Notes: a model not told the origin generated them from the letters alone. Shown: positions 8,692 to 16,513, numbered from the stretch's first letter. The stretch is 64,000 bases of DNA from Colwellia sp. M166 (GCF_024585285.1 NZ_CP040755.1:3472001-3536000), one strand, 5' to 3'. A program made the numbers and translations.

Positions 8692-9033
8692 TAAATAAAT
8701 AATTATTGATGTTCAACATAACGAGAAGAGGACTCAAATGCCGCAATAAATGGGTCAAAGGGCGGGGTCCCTTTAAAGCCTTGCGAAGAGTGGATATTTG
8801 ATGTAACTTTTATCGTGTGGTCGTATAGCGTCCATATTTCAATCAAAGGTGCCTTATCGAGTCACATAGACGGCACCGAGCTGAAAAGCTTGGCTCCAAC
8901 TGAACAACCTTCCTCTGCCGTAGCATTTACGGCTGTATCAACATCAAGTCTACCTCCTAAAGCTCCAAGCATTTTACCTTCAAGGTTTTCACCTTTTACT
9001 CCAACTATTTCGTTTCACACCTTTTTCCAGGGC
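8692..9033. other. non-coding stretch upstream of the recombination module
   Basis: No convincing gene is seen here. A 74-codon open frame at 8815-9039 is Ser/Pro-rich, lacks a ribosome binding site and runs into a structured leader, so it is not called. A short hairpin, AAAGGG (8757-8762) with CCCTTT (8769-8774), lies close to the divergent membrane-protein gene. The promoter of the recombination module probably lies here, but I cannot point to a clear -35/-10 pair. Confidence 0.5.
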
Positions 9034-9211
9034 GTTTAGGCGTGTTCTCTGCACGTCCATAGAGAACAGCCCTAAACCACCTTCGTGTGTCTCCGAATCT
9101 TGTTGCTGTTGTTGTTTTGACAATGGCACCTGATAAGTACCCCCAATCTAGCCATGAAACGGGTACGAACGCTGCGGCGTTTTGGCTAAATACTCAACCA
9201 AATAATTGGAG
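9034..9211 (+). promoter_or_regulatory. structured leader with tandem pseudoknot candidates before the ssb operon
   Basis: The first element is a 17-bp inverted repeat (9034-9050 with 9061-9077, one bulge). Its loop GCACG (9051-9055) can pair with CGTGT (9084-9088). The second element has stem 1 GTACCC (9137-9142) with GGGTAC (9161-9166), and stem 2 TAGCCA (9149-9154) with TGGCTA (9183-9188), which interlock as an H-type pseudoknot. A small ACGC/GCGT hairpin sits in the connecting loop. Right after it, CCAA (9198-9201) pairs with TTGG (9206-9209) and covers the GGAG ribosome binding site (9208-9211) of the next gene. Pairings were found by eye. Tandem pseudoknots before ssb resemble the STAXI RNA class. 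Confidence 0.6.
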
Positions 9212-9218
9212 ACACATT

Positions 9219-9455
9219 ATGTATAACTTCGATTTCAATGCGCATCAGCAGCTTTCCGGAAGTCCTAAGAACGATGTTCAGCAGGCTATCGAAAAAGCAA
9301 ATGAAAAAGCTCATATGGGCAATTTCAAAGTGTGCGTAACTACAGCAGGTGATGTTCTGGTTCTGCCGGAATTCTCTGTTCTGATGAGGGATGATATTGC
9401 CGAGATCGTGTACGACACGGACCACGGTTATAGCTTCAAAACTTCATCAAACTAA
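9219..9455 (+). CDS. hypothetical protein, first gene of the recombination module
   Basis: This 78-residue protein begins MYNFDFNAHQQLSG and has no recognised domain. The ATG at 9219 is chosen because GGAG lies 7 bases upstream; a longer frame from 9087 would read through the structured leader. It is acidic, soluble and has no signal peptide. It starts a run of closely spaced genes that leads to ssb and shares that operon's pseudoknot leader, so it probably belongs to the plasmid/ICE DNA-processing module. I do not recognise the family. Confidence 0.65.
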   Translation: MYNFDFNAHQQLSGSPKNDVQQAIEKANEKAHMGNFKVCVTTAGDVLVLPEFSVLMRDDIAEIVYDTDHGYSFKTSSN

Positions 9456-9466
9456 GGGGACAACAA

Positions 9467-9805
9467 ATGGAACTTATTATGCTTTGCATAGCGCTGTTTG
9501 TTTTCTTCTTTGGGTCGGTTATTGCCATGCAGGCCATAGAGTTTGGATTTCGCGTAGGCGATAAAGCTCTGGAAGCCTCCGGTAAATTGGTAAAGCTGCC
9601 TTTCAAGATAGCTTTCAAGTTGATCTGCTTTGCAGGCAAACACCTCATCAAGCGATTGATGAAGAACAAGCCTCAAGAAGTCACGATCAAGCCGATCTTC
9701 GCTGTTACACCGCTGGAACTTCAGCACATGCGTAACAACAACCTCCTTCAATCAGGAAAGCGCCAACCTGTACTGATTGAACATCCTCCACAACAGACTA
9801 AATAG
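9467..9805 (+). CDS. small protein with one N-terminal membrane helix
   Basis: The 112-residue product starts with a strong hydrophobic helix (residues 3-24, LIMLCIALFVFFFGSVIAMQAI). A basic amphipathic middle (KLVKLPFKIAFKLICFAGKHLIKRLMKNK) and a polar tail follow. The start codon has AAGGGG upstream and lies 11 bp after the previous gene. It is probably anchored in the inner membrane with a cytoplasmic tail. Its place between the leader gene and ssb suggests a plasmid/ICE function, but the family is not recognised. Confidence 0.6.
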   Translation: MELIMLCIALFVFFFGSVIAMQAIEFGFRVGDKALEASGKLVKLPFKIAFKLICFAGKHLIKRLMKNKPQEVTIKPIFAVTPLELQHMRNNNLLQSGKRQPVLIEHPPQQTK

Positions 9806-9815
9806 GAGATACATC

Positions 9816-10289
9816 ATGTATCAGAAAGTCATTCTTATTGGCCGTGTAGGTCAAAAGCAATTGGGTTACACCAAAACACAAAAGCCGGTCGCGCAATACT
9901 CGTTGGCAACAACGAAGTCCTTCAAGGACAAGCAAACTGGCGATTGGAATGAGCATACTGAATGGCACCGTTTGGTCTCATTCAACCAGTGCGCCGAGCA
10001 TGTGAACAACAAGCTTGAGCCTGGAGATCTCATTCAAGTAGAAGGCGAACTGCGCACACGCAAATGGCAGGATCAAAGTGGTACCGATCGTTATACCACT
10101 GAAATTGTGGTGAATGATTTTCCGAAGAAACTGCCTCGCTACTACAACCGAGATGGTCAAGCTGCACCTGCACAACAGCAGGCTCCTCAGCGACAACCGT
10201 CACAACCAATGGCACAAGCTGCCGGTCAGGAGTTCATGGCTCAGGGACCATCATTCGACTCGTTCGATGACATGGACATTCCTTTCTGA
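9816..10289 (+). CDS. ssb: single-stranded DNA-binding protein
   Basis: This 157-residue protein has an OB fold (YQKVILIGRVGQ at the start, AQYSLATTKSFKDKQTGDWNEHTEWHRLV, and IQVEGELRTRKWQDQSGTDRYTTEI). A Gln/Pro-rich linker and the canonical acidic tip DMDIPF follow. The ATG at 9816 has AGGAG at the right distance; an in-frame ATG at 9777 lies inside the previous gene. It binds ssDNA during replication, transfer and recombination and recruits partners through its tail. As a second, mobile-element-borne copy it probably supports RecT-mediated annealing encoded downstream. Confidence 0.95.
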   Translation: MYQKVILIGRVGQKQLGYTKTQKPVAQYSLATTKSFKDKQTGDWNEHTEWHRLVSFNQCAEHVNNKLEPGDLIQVEGELRTRKWQDQSGTDRYTTEIVVNDFPKKLPRYYNRDGQAAPAQQQAPQRQPSQPMAQAAGQEFMAQGPSFDSFDDMDIPF

Positions 10290-10313
10290 ATGAACTGATT
10301 TAAAGCTTGTTTC

Positions 10314-10369
10314 ACCCTGATGGGGACTTTCCCCTACAGGGTAAGCCCCATCATTTTCTCTATGGAGAA
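10314..10369 (+). promoter_or_regulatory. H-type pseudoknot leader with RBS-covering hairpin
   Basis: Stem 1 is ACCCTG (10314-10319) with CAGGGT (10337-10342). Stem 2 is ATGGGG (10320-10325) with CCCCAT (10346-10351). The arms alternate, so both stems together form an H-type pseudoknot. Directly after it, TTCTC (10356-10360) pairs with GAGAA (10365-10369), enclosing the GGAG ribosome binding site of the gene starting at 10375. The sequence differs almost completely from the leaders at 11926 and 12352 while keeping the same fold. An alternative hairpin GGGGA/TCCCC exists in the loop. Confidence 0.65.
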
Positions 10370-10374
10370 TGACT

Positions 10375-10566
10375 ATGGGCTTTTCACGAAAAGAGGTTTA
10401 TTTCTGGCTGGAAACAGCGAGCGATGAACAACTTCAGCACATGCTGAACACGTCGAAAGATATGCTCAGTATGCTCACCGACAAAGAACAGGTTTCATCG
10501 TTGAAATGGCTTCGCGCCAAAATCATCGAAGAAATTAATGCCCGAAGAGAAGCTAAACAAGCTTAA
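10375..10566 (+). CDS. small hypothetical protein of the recombination module
   Basis: The 63-residue protein starts MGFSRKEVYFWLETASDEQLQ and is helical and charged. The ATG at 10375 is preferred because GGAG (10364-10367) lies 7 bases ahead; the in-frame ATG at 10369 would be too close. It is preceded by its own pseudoknot leader. Its 3' end overlaps the convergent gene at 10553 by 14 bp. No family is recognised. Confidence 0.6.
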   Translation: MGFSRKEVYFWLETASDEQLQHMLNTSKDMLSMLTDKEQVSSLKWLRAKIIEEINARREAKQA

Positions 10567-10873
10567 AGCTTTGTTTGCGTTTTAACTTTTCGAGCAACTG
10601 GTCTTGCTCTTCTGGAGTACCAAAAGCGATGGATCGTATTGCTTGCCACTCTAATGTGTCAGGCTTGCCTTTCAATCGTTTATCGGTCTCCTCTTGCAGA
10701 TACTCCATAAAGTACGGGCTCGCCGCCTGTCTTGCCTGGATGTACTCCGCATACGTCTTGATAGCTTTGGCATCGATGCCGGCTTTTGCCAGTAACGGAG
10801 CCTGATTGTCGAGACCAACCCTTGTAAACCTGAAATTACCTTGGTCATCCACGATGTAGTCTTGGGTTTGCAT
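10553..10873 (-). CDS. hypothetical protein on the opposite strand of the recombination module
   Basis: This 106-residue soluble protein starts MQTQDYIVDDQGNFRFTRVGLDNQAPLL, with helical charged sequence after it. A strong AGGAGG ribosome binding site lies at the right distance before the ATG, which makes it a real gene although it reads against its neighbours. Its 5' end lies 62 bp from the divergent recT start, so the two share an intergenic control region. It has no recognised domain. A regulatory or anti-defence role would be a guess from position only. Confidence 0.6.
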   Translation of the reverse strand: MQTQDYIVDDQGNFRFTRVGLDNQAPLLAKAGIDAKAIKTYAEYIQARQAASPYFMEYLQEETDKRLKGKPDTLEWQAIRSIAFGTPEEQDQLLEKLKRKQSFKLV

Positions 10874-10935
10874 ATCTCAATACCTCCTGGGGTCATTATA
10901 CCTCACATACTCAACTAGCAACCTGGAGCAATCCT

Positions 10936-11907
10936 ATGAATCAACCGCAAAACCAAGTGGCGCAAAAGCCCACTAACCAATGGCACCAGGCAATTGAGTC
11001 CGCCAAGGACAAATTCTCTGGTTCCGGTCTGGACTTCTTTCAGGAGCAGATCTTTGCCACCCAACTCTTGATGAATAACAGCTACTTGCTGGATGTCGCC
11101 AAGAAAAACCCATCGAGTCTTCGCCTGGCGATGTACAACGTAGCGGCAGTCGGATTGACGCTGAACCCTAACCAGGGTCTGGCCTATCTGGTACCGCGAC
11201 GATTACGCAAGAACGAAGACCCGAAAGTGATGCTCGACATCTCCTACCGGGGATTAATCACTATCGGTGTTGAAACGGGTGCAATTCGCTGGGCCAAAGC
11301 TGAACTTGTCTATGAGAAAGATCAGTTCACCTACAAAGGTCCAGCCGAGAAACCAGACCACTTTTGCGACCCTTTTTCTACGGAAAGAGGAGCCGTTCGA
11401 GGTGGTTACTGTATCGCGGAACTTCCTTCTGGGGGTGTCCTGGTCGAGCCTATGTCCAAAGCGGACATGGACAAGATTCGGGATGTCTCAGAGGCCTTCA
11501 AGAAAGGTCTTGGTCCTTGGGTCGATTGGGAAGATCAGATGCAACTGAAATCGGTAGTGAAGCGAGCTTCCAAATGGTGGCCCAAGTCTACGCCTCGACT
11601 GGCTAAAGCCCTTCAGATCCTCAATGAGGAAAATGGAGAAGGCCTCGCCGTCCTGTCGAAAGATATGGCAACCGTAGGAATGTTACCGCCTCCGCCGAGT
11701 CGTGATGAAGTGCCGCTTACTGTACAGAATACCGTGAAACAACTGGTAGACCGTGCGGTTAAGCAAAATGCTTTTGAAGCGTGTCGGGAGTTAATGGAAA
11801 GCCGGATCAAGAATCCTGCTGAACTGTCTTTTGCATATAGCGAACTGGATAAGGCCAAGGCTCAGTCTGAAGCGAAAATGCACGAGCAGAAAATCGTTAA
11901 CGCCTAA
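10936..11907 (+). CDS. recT: RecT-family ssDNA-annealing recombinase
   Basis: The 323-residue protein matches the RecT family core: FQEQIFATQLLMNN, NPSSLRLAMYNVAAVGLTLNPNQGLAYLVPRR, then DISYRGLITIGVETG and the GPWVDWEDQMQLKSVVKRASKWWP region. RecT proteins anneal complementary single strands in phage-type recombination and work with a 5'-3' exonuclease, which is encoded two genes downstream (YqaJ-like). The gene has GGAG upstream. The C-terminal 70 residues are less conserved and helical. The RecT type differs from the Bet protein of SXT/R391 elements as I remember it, so the parent element should not be equated with SXT. Confidence 0.92.
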   Translation: MNQPQNQVAQKPTNQWHQAIESAKDKFSGSGLDFFQEQIFATQLLMNNSYLLDVAKKNPSSLRLAMYNVAAVGLTLNPNQGLAYLVPRRLRKNEDPKVMLDISYRGLITIGVETGAIRWAKAELVYEKDQFTYKGPAEKPDHFCDPFSTERGAVRGGYCIAELPSGGVLVEPMSKADMDKIRDVSEAFKKGLGPWVDWEDQMQLKSVVKRASKWWPKSTPRLAKALQILNEENGEGLAVLSKDMATVGMLPPPPSRDEVPLTVQNTVKQLVDRAVKQNAFEACRELMESRIKNPAELSFAYSELDKAKAQSEAKMHEQKIVNA

Positions 11908-11925
11908 TTTCAACTAACACTCAAC

Positions 11926-11980
11926 CTGCTGGGGTGATGCTTACTCCAGTGGAGGTGCATTGCCCCTTTTTTTACAAGGA
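11926..11980 (+). promoter_or_regulatory. H-type pseudoknot leader with RBS-covering hairpin
   Basis: Stem 1 is CTGCTGG (11926-11932) with CCAGTGG (11946-11952). Stem 2 is GGTGATGC (11933-11940) with GCATTGCC (11957-11964). It is a diverged copy of the leader at 12352: four stem bases differ and every change keeps a pair as a G-U wobble. After it, CCTT (11965-11968) pairs with AAGG (11976-11979), covering the ribosome binding site of the gene at 11987. Confidence 0.75.
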
Positions 11981-11986
11981 ATAGCA

Positions 11987-12328
11987 ATGATCACTTCCAA
12001 CTCTAACTACAGAACAACTCTGTTCTACTTCAACAATGTGGATCAGCTTCGTGATTTTGAGTCCTTCAAAATCTGCCCTGTCCACGCTGGTCAGCACATT
12101 CCAGATACTGAAGCTGATAAAGCGGATTACTGGTGTGTCATCGGAATTTATAAGGCTGAGCAAGCGCGAGCGAACCAAAGCCCTTCTTTCCCGGTAGCTG
12201 ATTTACCCACAGAGCTTTACGCAAACCTGTTCGCACAACTGTGTCGTCAACTGGTCAGCAGTACACCTGACAGTGCTTCAACCAAAACACTGACAAAAGC
12301 TCTTCAGTCTCAAGCCTTAACAGCCTGA
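11987..12328 (+). CDS. hypothetical protein between recT and the exonuclease
   Basis: The 113-residue protein starts MITSNSNYRTTLFYFNNVDQLRDFESFKICP. It is soluble, mixed alpha/beta in appearance, with an Asp/Trp/Cys stretch (DTEADKADYWCVIGIYKAEQ). The ATG at 11987 is chosen because AAGGA sits 7 bases upstream; the longer frame from 11960 begins inside the pseudoknot. Its own structured leader suggests independent translational control. Its position between the annealing protein and the exonuclease suggests an accessory recombination role, but I do not recognise the family. Confidence 0.6.
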   Translation: MITSNSNYRTTLFYFNNVDQLRDFESFKICPVHAGQHIPDTEADKADYWCVIGIYKAEQARANQSPSFPVADLPTELYANLFAQLCRQLVSSTPDSASTKTLTKALQSQALTA

Positions 12329-12351
12329 GATTAACCAATCTATCACTCAAC

Positions 12352-12403
12352 CCACTGGGGTAATGCTTACTCCAGTGGAGATGGCATTACCTCTATTTAG
12401 AGG
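12352..12403 (+). promoter_or_regulatory. perfect H-type pseudoknot leader with RBS-covering hairpin
   Basis: Stem 1 is CCACTGG (12352-12358) with CCAGTGG (12372-12378), 7 perfect pairs. Stem 2 is GGTAATGC (12359-12366) with GCATTACC (12384-12391), 8 perfect pairs. The alternating order gives an H-type pseudoknot. The next hairpin, CCTCT (12390-12394) with AGAGG (12399-12403), covers the ribosome binding site AGAGGA. It shares two C residues with stem 2, so complete stem 2 and the RBS hairpin compete. This overlap is what a translational switch would look like. Confidence 0.8.
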
Positions 12404-13461
12404 AATCAGTAATGTCAAATATGAAAGTAGTTGATCTTAATCAGCGTTCAGACGAGTGGTTGCAATGGCGGTCTAAGGGAGTTACGGCATCGGATATTCC
12501 GATCATCCTTGGGCTCAGTCCATACAAGACACGTTGGCAACTTTGGGCGGAAAAAGTCGGGCGTATTAATGCTCCTGATATATCCAACAACCCCAATGTA
12601 AAACGTGGTGTTCGCCTTGAAGATGAAGCTCGCCAATTGGCCGAAGGTCGTTATGGTGAGGTTCTGCTTCCGCTCTGTGGGGAATGCGCTCGATGGGATG
12701 TGTTGCGTGCGAGCTTTGATGGGCTTGATTCAGCAATGCAACCATTTGAGTTCAAGGCCCCCAGTGAATCGGTGTGGGATGACATCGAAAAGAAAGGTGT
12801 CGAGTCCAGTACGTACAAATTGTATGAGGCGCAAGTCCATGCTCAATGTACCGTTGCTGGGACGACAACCGGTCGCCTGATTTTTTACAAAGAAGGCGGT
12901 CAGGACCTGGATTTTTCTGTCACGTTAACACCTGAAAGGGAGAATGAAATCCTTGAGGCGGCAAAGCTCTTTTGGGAGCACGTAGTAACCAATACGCCCC
13001 CTGAGCCTGATCCTGAAAGAGACTGGTATATACCGGAATCTGGAGATCAGCAGTTCAAGTGGGATGCGTATGCTGATGCATGGCGCACGCAGCACCATCG
13101 CATACAAGCACTTAAAGATGAACTGAAAGTTCTTGAAAAAGAGCAGAAGGGGATTCAGAAGGCAATGATCACGTTGATGGGTCCGTTTATGCAGGCGGAC
13201 ATTGGTGGCGTGAAAGTTACCCGATTCATGAAGAAGGGCAGTATGCATATTCTCTCCAGCTTTGATCACCCAATGGCATTAACTTTGATCGCTTATTCTC
13301 ATTAAGCTTTGATCACTAAAATCACTTGTAAATGATCACTTTTGTGCTCTTAATGATTTTGCCGATCAAAGCTTAATACCACTCGTCACTGAGTTCATGT
13401 TTTATCAATTTTTGTAGGTATGTTAAACCGTTATCTAAATCGTTTGGTGAGGATAACAATA

Positions 13462-15012
13462 ATGGCAACAAAACCTATATCTATGAGTAAATTACATTCT
13501 ATTTTACGGCTGAAGTACTCAGCAAAGTTATCTCATCGAGAGATCGCAAGAAGCTTAAATATTTCGCCTGGCACCGTCGCAAATTATGTTAAAAAGGCGA
13601 ATGAATTAGGCTTTAATCAATGGCCAATTCCAGAGGAGCAGCAACAAAATTCGTTTCTCAATACCAAACTAAGGCGCTTCTCAACACGTAAGAAAAGATA
13701 CCCAACGCCTGATTGGTTAAGTATCAATAAGGATTTAAAACAACATAAACTCTTAACATTGCAGCTCGTGTTTGATGAGTTACTTGAAAAAGTGGGCGAG
13801 CCTTATTACAGCTACAGTCACTTCTGCCGTGCTTATAAGCAGTGGTTAGGTACGCAGCGGCTATCCATGCGTCAGCAGCATAAAGGCGGTGAAAAACTGT
13901 TTGTCGATTATTGTGGTCCCACAATTGCCATCACTTGCCCTACGACACAGGAAAAACGTACCGCTCAGGTATTTGTTGCTGTACTAGGCGCATCAAATTA
14001 TACCTATGCTGAGGCAACCTATAGTCAACAACTTGAAGATTGGGTGATGAGTCATGCCCGTTGCTTTGAGTTTTTAGGTGGTGTTCCTGACGTTGTTATT
14101 CCCGACAACCTCAGAAGTGCGGTGAGTAAAACTTGTCGCTACGAGCCTGACCTAAACCCGACATACCACCAGCTAGCAGAGTACTTTAATGTCGCTGTCA
14201 TACCCGCTAGACCTTATAAACCCAAAGATAAATCCAAAGCTGAGGTCGGTGTACAAATTGTAGAGCGTTGGATCATGGCGCGTTTGCGTCACCAAACCTT
14301 TTATAGTTTAGCGCAATTAAATCATGAAATAGCAAAGTTACTTGACGTGATGAACAATAAGGTGATGAAGCAATACCAACAATCACGCAAGCAGCTATTT
14401 GATTTAGTCGATAAAAATGCATTAAAACCATTGCCTGAGAACCCTTATCAATACACACAAATCAAAACGGTGCGTGTACACATTGATTATCATGTTGACA
14501 TAGAAAAACACTACTACAGCGTGCCACATCAATGGGTTAAGAAACAATTGCGTGCACACATCACCAATCAACTCGTACAGCTTTATCATCACGATACCTT
14601 GATTGCGCAACATCCAAGGTCGAACCGTTTAGGCGGACATACAACACAGGCACATCATATGCCAAAGGCGCATCAAAAACAGCATGAGCAGTCACCAATA
14701 AACTTACGCTCATGGGCATTGAGTATCGGTGATTATACCCATCAGGTTGTTGAATTACTGCTTAATAGAAAACGCCATCCTGAGCAAGCTTACCGCAGCT
14801 GTTTAGGCGTGTTGAGTTTAGCTAAAACCTACTCAAAACCACGCCTCGAACAAGCATGTTATCGGGCAATCAGTATGAATACGACCACGCTTAGATCAAT
14901 TAAACAGATATTAAAAAAAGGGTTAGATCAGCAACCCTTACCCACACAGCAAACAGAGCCAGAAAAATCAGTCAAACATAGCAACATACGTGGCACAGAT
15001 TACTACCATTAA
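13462..15012 (+). CDS. istA: IS21-family transposase IstA (copy 1)
   Basis: This 516-residue transposase has an N-terminal helix-turn-helix (LSHREIARSLNISPGTVANYVKKA) and a DDE core with LFVDYCGPT, the ATYSQQLEDWVMSHARCFEFLGGVPDVVIPDNLRSAV block (second Asp) and the KPKDKSKAEVGVQIVERWI block (catalytic Glu). The ATG at 13462 follows AGGA and begins MATKPISMSKL, like its relatives; an upstream ATG at 13420 is less likely. It is close in sequence to the copy at 25742 and more distant from the one at 21367. It appears intact. Confidence 0.93.
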   Translation: MATKPISMSKLHSILRLKYSAKLSHREIARSLNISPGTVANYVKKANELGFNQWPIPEEQQQNSFLNTKLRRFSTRKKRYPTPDWLSINKDLKQHKLLTLQLVFDELLEKVGEPYYSYSHFCRAYKQWLGTQRLSMRQQHKGGEKLFVDYCGPTIAITCPTTQEKRTAQVFVAVLGASNYTYAEATYSQQLEDWVMSHARCFEFLGGVPDVVIPDNLRSAVSKTCRYEPDLNPTYHQLAEYFNVAVIPARPYKPKDKSKAEVGVQIVERWIMARLRHQTFYSLAQLNHEIAKLLDVMNNKVMKQYQQSRKQLFDLVDKNALKPLPENPYQYTQIKTVRVHIDYHVDIEKHYYSVPHQWVKKQLRAHITNQLVQLYHHDTLIAQHPRSNRLGGHTTQAHHMPKAHQKQHEQSPINLRSWALSIGDYTHQVVELLLNRKRHPEQAYRSCLGVLSLAKTYSKPRLEQACYRAISMNTTTLRSIKQILKKGLDQQPLPTQQTEPEKSVKHSNIRGTDYYH

Positions 15013-15023
15013 GGAATACCAAC

Positions 15024-15780
15024 ATGATAGACACCATTAATCAGCAACTTCAACTGCTCAAGTTATCGGGTATAAAGCAAGCACTCAAGCAACAGCTTGA
15101 ACAGCCAAACCTATATCAAGAGCAAAGCTTTATAGAGCGCATCAGTTTATTGCTCACACATGAAATTGATACACGTGATGAAAGAAAAATCGATCGACTT
15201 GTACGACAAGCTAAATTCAGGTTACCGGGTCAATTAAACCAACTCATTTACTCGCCGAAGCGCAACCTAGATAAAACGCAAATACGTAGTCTCAGCCAAA
15301 GTACCTGGCTGAGTTTACATCAGAATATATTAATCACGGGCGCAACAGGTTGTGGCAAAACATACCTAGCGTGTGCCTTAGGCCATGAACATTGCCTACA
15401 AGGTAAAAGCGTTTTTTATATTCGGCTAAAAGAATTACTTGAAAGTCTATTCCTAGCACAGGCCGATGGCAGTTATCGAAAGTTACTGAGTAAACTCATT
15501 AAAGTCGACTTACTTATTTTTAGATGATTGGGGGCTTGAGCCACTCAGTGCTCAACAGAGAAGTGACTTACTTGAATTAATTGATGCGAGGTATGGTTAT
15601 AAATCACACATCATTATTAGTCAGTTACCACAGGAAAACTGGCATGAAATGATCGGAGAATCAACGCACGCTGATGCTATTTTAGACAGGCTTATTCATG
15701 GTGCAATCAAGGTGAATTTAAAAGGAGAATCGATACGAAAACAGTTAAATAAATTGACTGATGATGATCAGTTAAGTTAG
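15024..15780 (+). pseudogene. istB: IS21-family helper ATPase IstB, frameshifted
   Basis: The first 167 codons encode the IstB N-terminus and the AAA+ Walker A (ITGATGCGKTYLA). The frame then breaks in a run of five T at 15517-15521. With one T fewer, translation continues as LILDDWGLEPLSAQQRSDLLELIDARYG and so on to a stop at 15780, giving the usual 251 residues. The frameshift removes Walker B, so this copy should not support transposition on its own, although another IstB could complement it. A sequencing error in the homopolymer is also possible. Confidence 0.88.
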
Positions 15781-16061
15781 TTTAAGAATGGCTCTACAAA
15801 ATGATAAATCAAGTGATCAAAGCTGATGAGAATCGGTGATCAAAGTCATGAGAATACGCAGGCAGTATCGATTATGGCTCTTATCTGAAGGACACGTTCC
15901 CAGATAAAGACCTAACCGATGAACTGGAGTCCTACCGCAAAGCGTCTCGTGAGGAGTCTCGCTTCAGCAGGTCTGAAGATGAACTCGTTAATACGGATGT
16001 TGGTGAGGTTGTGACTACGGTGAAATCTGCTTACTTCTGATATGTGAATTTAAGTGTGATG

Positions 16062-16272
16062 CCCTGGGGAGCTTGTAGCCCCAGGGTACAAATATTTGAC
16101 TTGTCCACCATCGGACACCAGACAAGAATTCCGGCTTGCTTGCCCGTAAGCAAGGGAGCCAAACATAGCGGGTACTCCTGATTGGAGGCGAGGTTCGCAG
16201 GCTTCCCTAAAGCGTTTTCGCTGAGAGCGTTTTAGGGAGCCTGTGGGCTTCAAATTCAATCAAATTTAGGAG
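16062..16272 (+). promoter_or_regulatory. array of tandem pseudoknot and hairpin candidates in one leader
   Basis: Three interlocked pairs follow one another. (a) CCCTGGGG (16062-16069)/CCCCAGGG (16079-16086) with loop TTGTA (16073-16077)/TACAA (16087-16091). (b) CTTGTC (16100-16105)/GACAAG (16121-16126) with TCGGA (16111-16115)/TCCGG (16130-16134). (c) CTTGCTT (16135-16141)/AAGCAAG (16148-16154) with GCCCG (16142-16146)/CGGGT (16169-16173). Next come a CTCC/GGAG hairpin (16175-16187) and a long imperfect hairpin around 16199-16242. Last, CTTC-AAATT (16248-16256) pairs with AATTT-A-GGAG (16263-16272) over the RBS. The second stems are short, so each pairing alone is weak; the repeated pattern is the evidence. 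Confidence 0.55.
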
Positions 16273-16279
16273 ATTCGCT

Positions 16280-16513
16280 ATGACACATTTCGTAATGACT
16301 GAAGAACAAGTACAGCAATCAGTTGCTGGTGCTCGAATAGAATCCGCCGTTTCGGTTGCGATCGCGCAAGCCGACAAAATGTCAGAATGCGGCGGTTGCC
16401 ATATGACCGTGGTGCGCACAAAGCGTCATGGAATATGTATCTATCACGACTATCAGATGAAAGTTGCTAAAGATGAAATCATTGAAGCAATCTACAGCAC
16501 AGAGGGGTTCTAG
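16280..16513 (+). CDS. small hypothetical protein of the recombination module
   Basis: The 77-residue protein starts MTHFVMTEEQVQQSVAGARIES and contains a CGGCH motif, which may bind metal or simply be structural. GGAG lies 7 bases before the ATG and is covered by the last leader hairpin. The stop codon is inside the loop of a terminator-like hairpin (16501-16527). It lies downstream of the exonuclease gene and upstream of the Tn3 insertion. I do not recognise the family. Confidence 0.65.
   Translation: MTHFVMTEEQVQQSVAGARIESAVSVAIAQADKMSECGGCHMTVVRTKRHGICIYHDYQMKVAKDEIIEAIYSTEGF

Larger units (their letters stand above)
13244..15860 (+). mobile_element. IS21-family element in the exonuclease gene (copy 1)
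   Basis: The element is 2617 bp long. Its ends are TGCATATTCTC at 13244 and the complement of TGCGTATTCTC ending at 15860, with the TG...CA termini of IS21. Inside each end are several copies of a CTTTGATCAC motif, the multiple terminal repeats to which IstA binds. The flanking target duplication is GGCAGTA (13237-13243 and 15861-15867). It carries istA and istB; istB is frameshifted. Confidence 0.93.
12412..16040 (+). pseudogene. YqaJ/lambda-Exo-type exonuclease, interrupted by an IS21-family element
   Basis: The frame runs from 12412 to the IS at 13244 and resumes after the element from 15868 to the stop at 16040. Removing the IS and one 7-bp duplication gives a continuous frame of 334 residues joined as KKGS-IDYGSY. 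The N-terminal part shows the YqaJ nuclease fold: RSDEWLQWRSKGVTASDIPIILGLSP, the catalytic Asp in RASFDGLD and the E-x-K pair in PFEFKAP. This is the 5'-3' exonuclease partner of RecT. The catalytic domain is upstream of the break, so a truncated protein could still be made, but the native C-terminus is lost. Confidence 0.9.

Noticed and set aside
8815..9039. 74-codon open frame upstream of the recombination module
   Set aside because: It has no ribosome binding site, is rich in Ser and Pro as antisense or random frames often are, and overlaps the structured leader.
10874..10935. A pseudoknot leader before recT
   Set aside because: Only a weak GGGGT/ACCTC stem and a distant CTCC/GGAG pairing can be drawn, with no interlocked second stem.
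9219..16513. Identification of the recombination module as an SXT/R391-type ICE
   Set aside because: The gene content is similar, but the annealing protein is of the RecT type and not the Bet type I remember from SXT, and no transfer or integration genes of that family are in the window.
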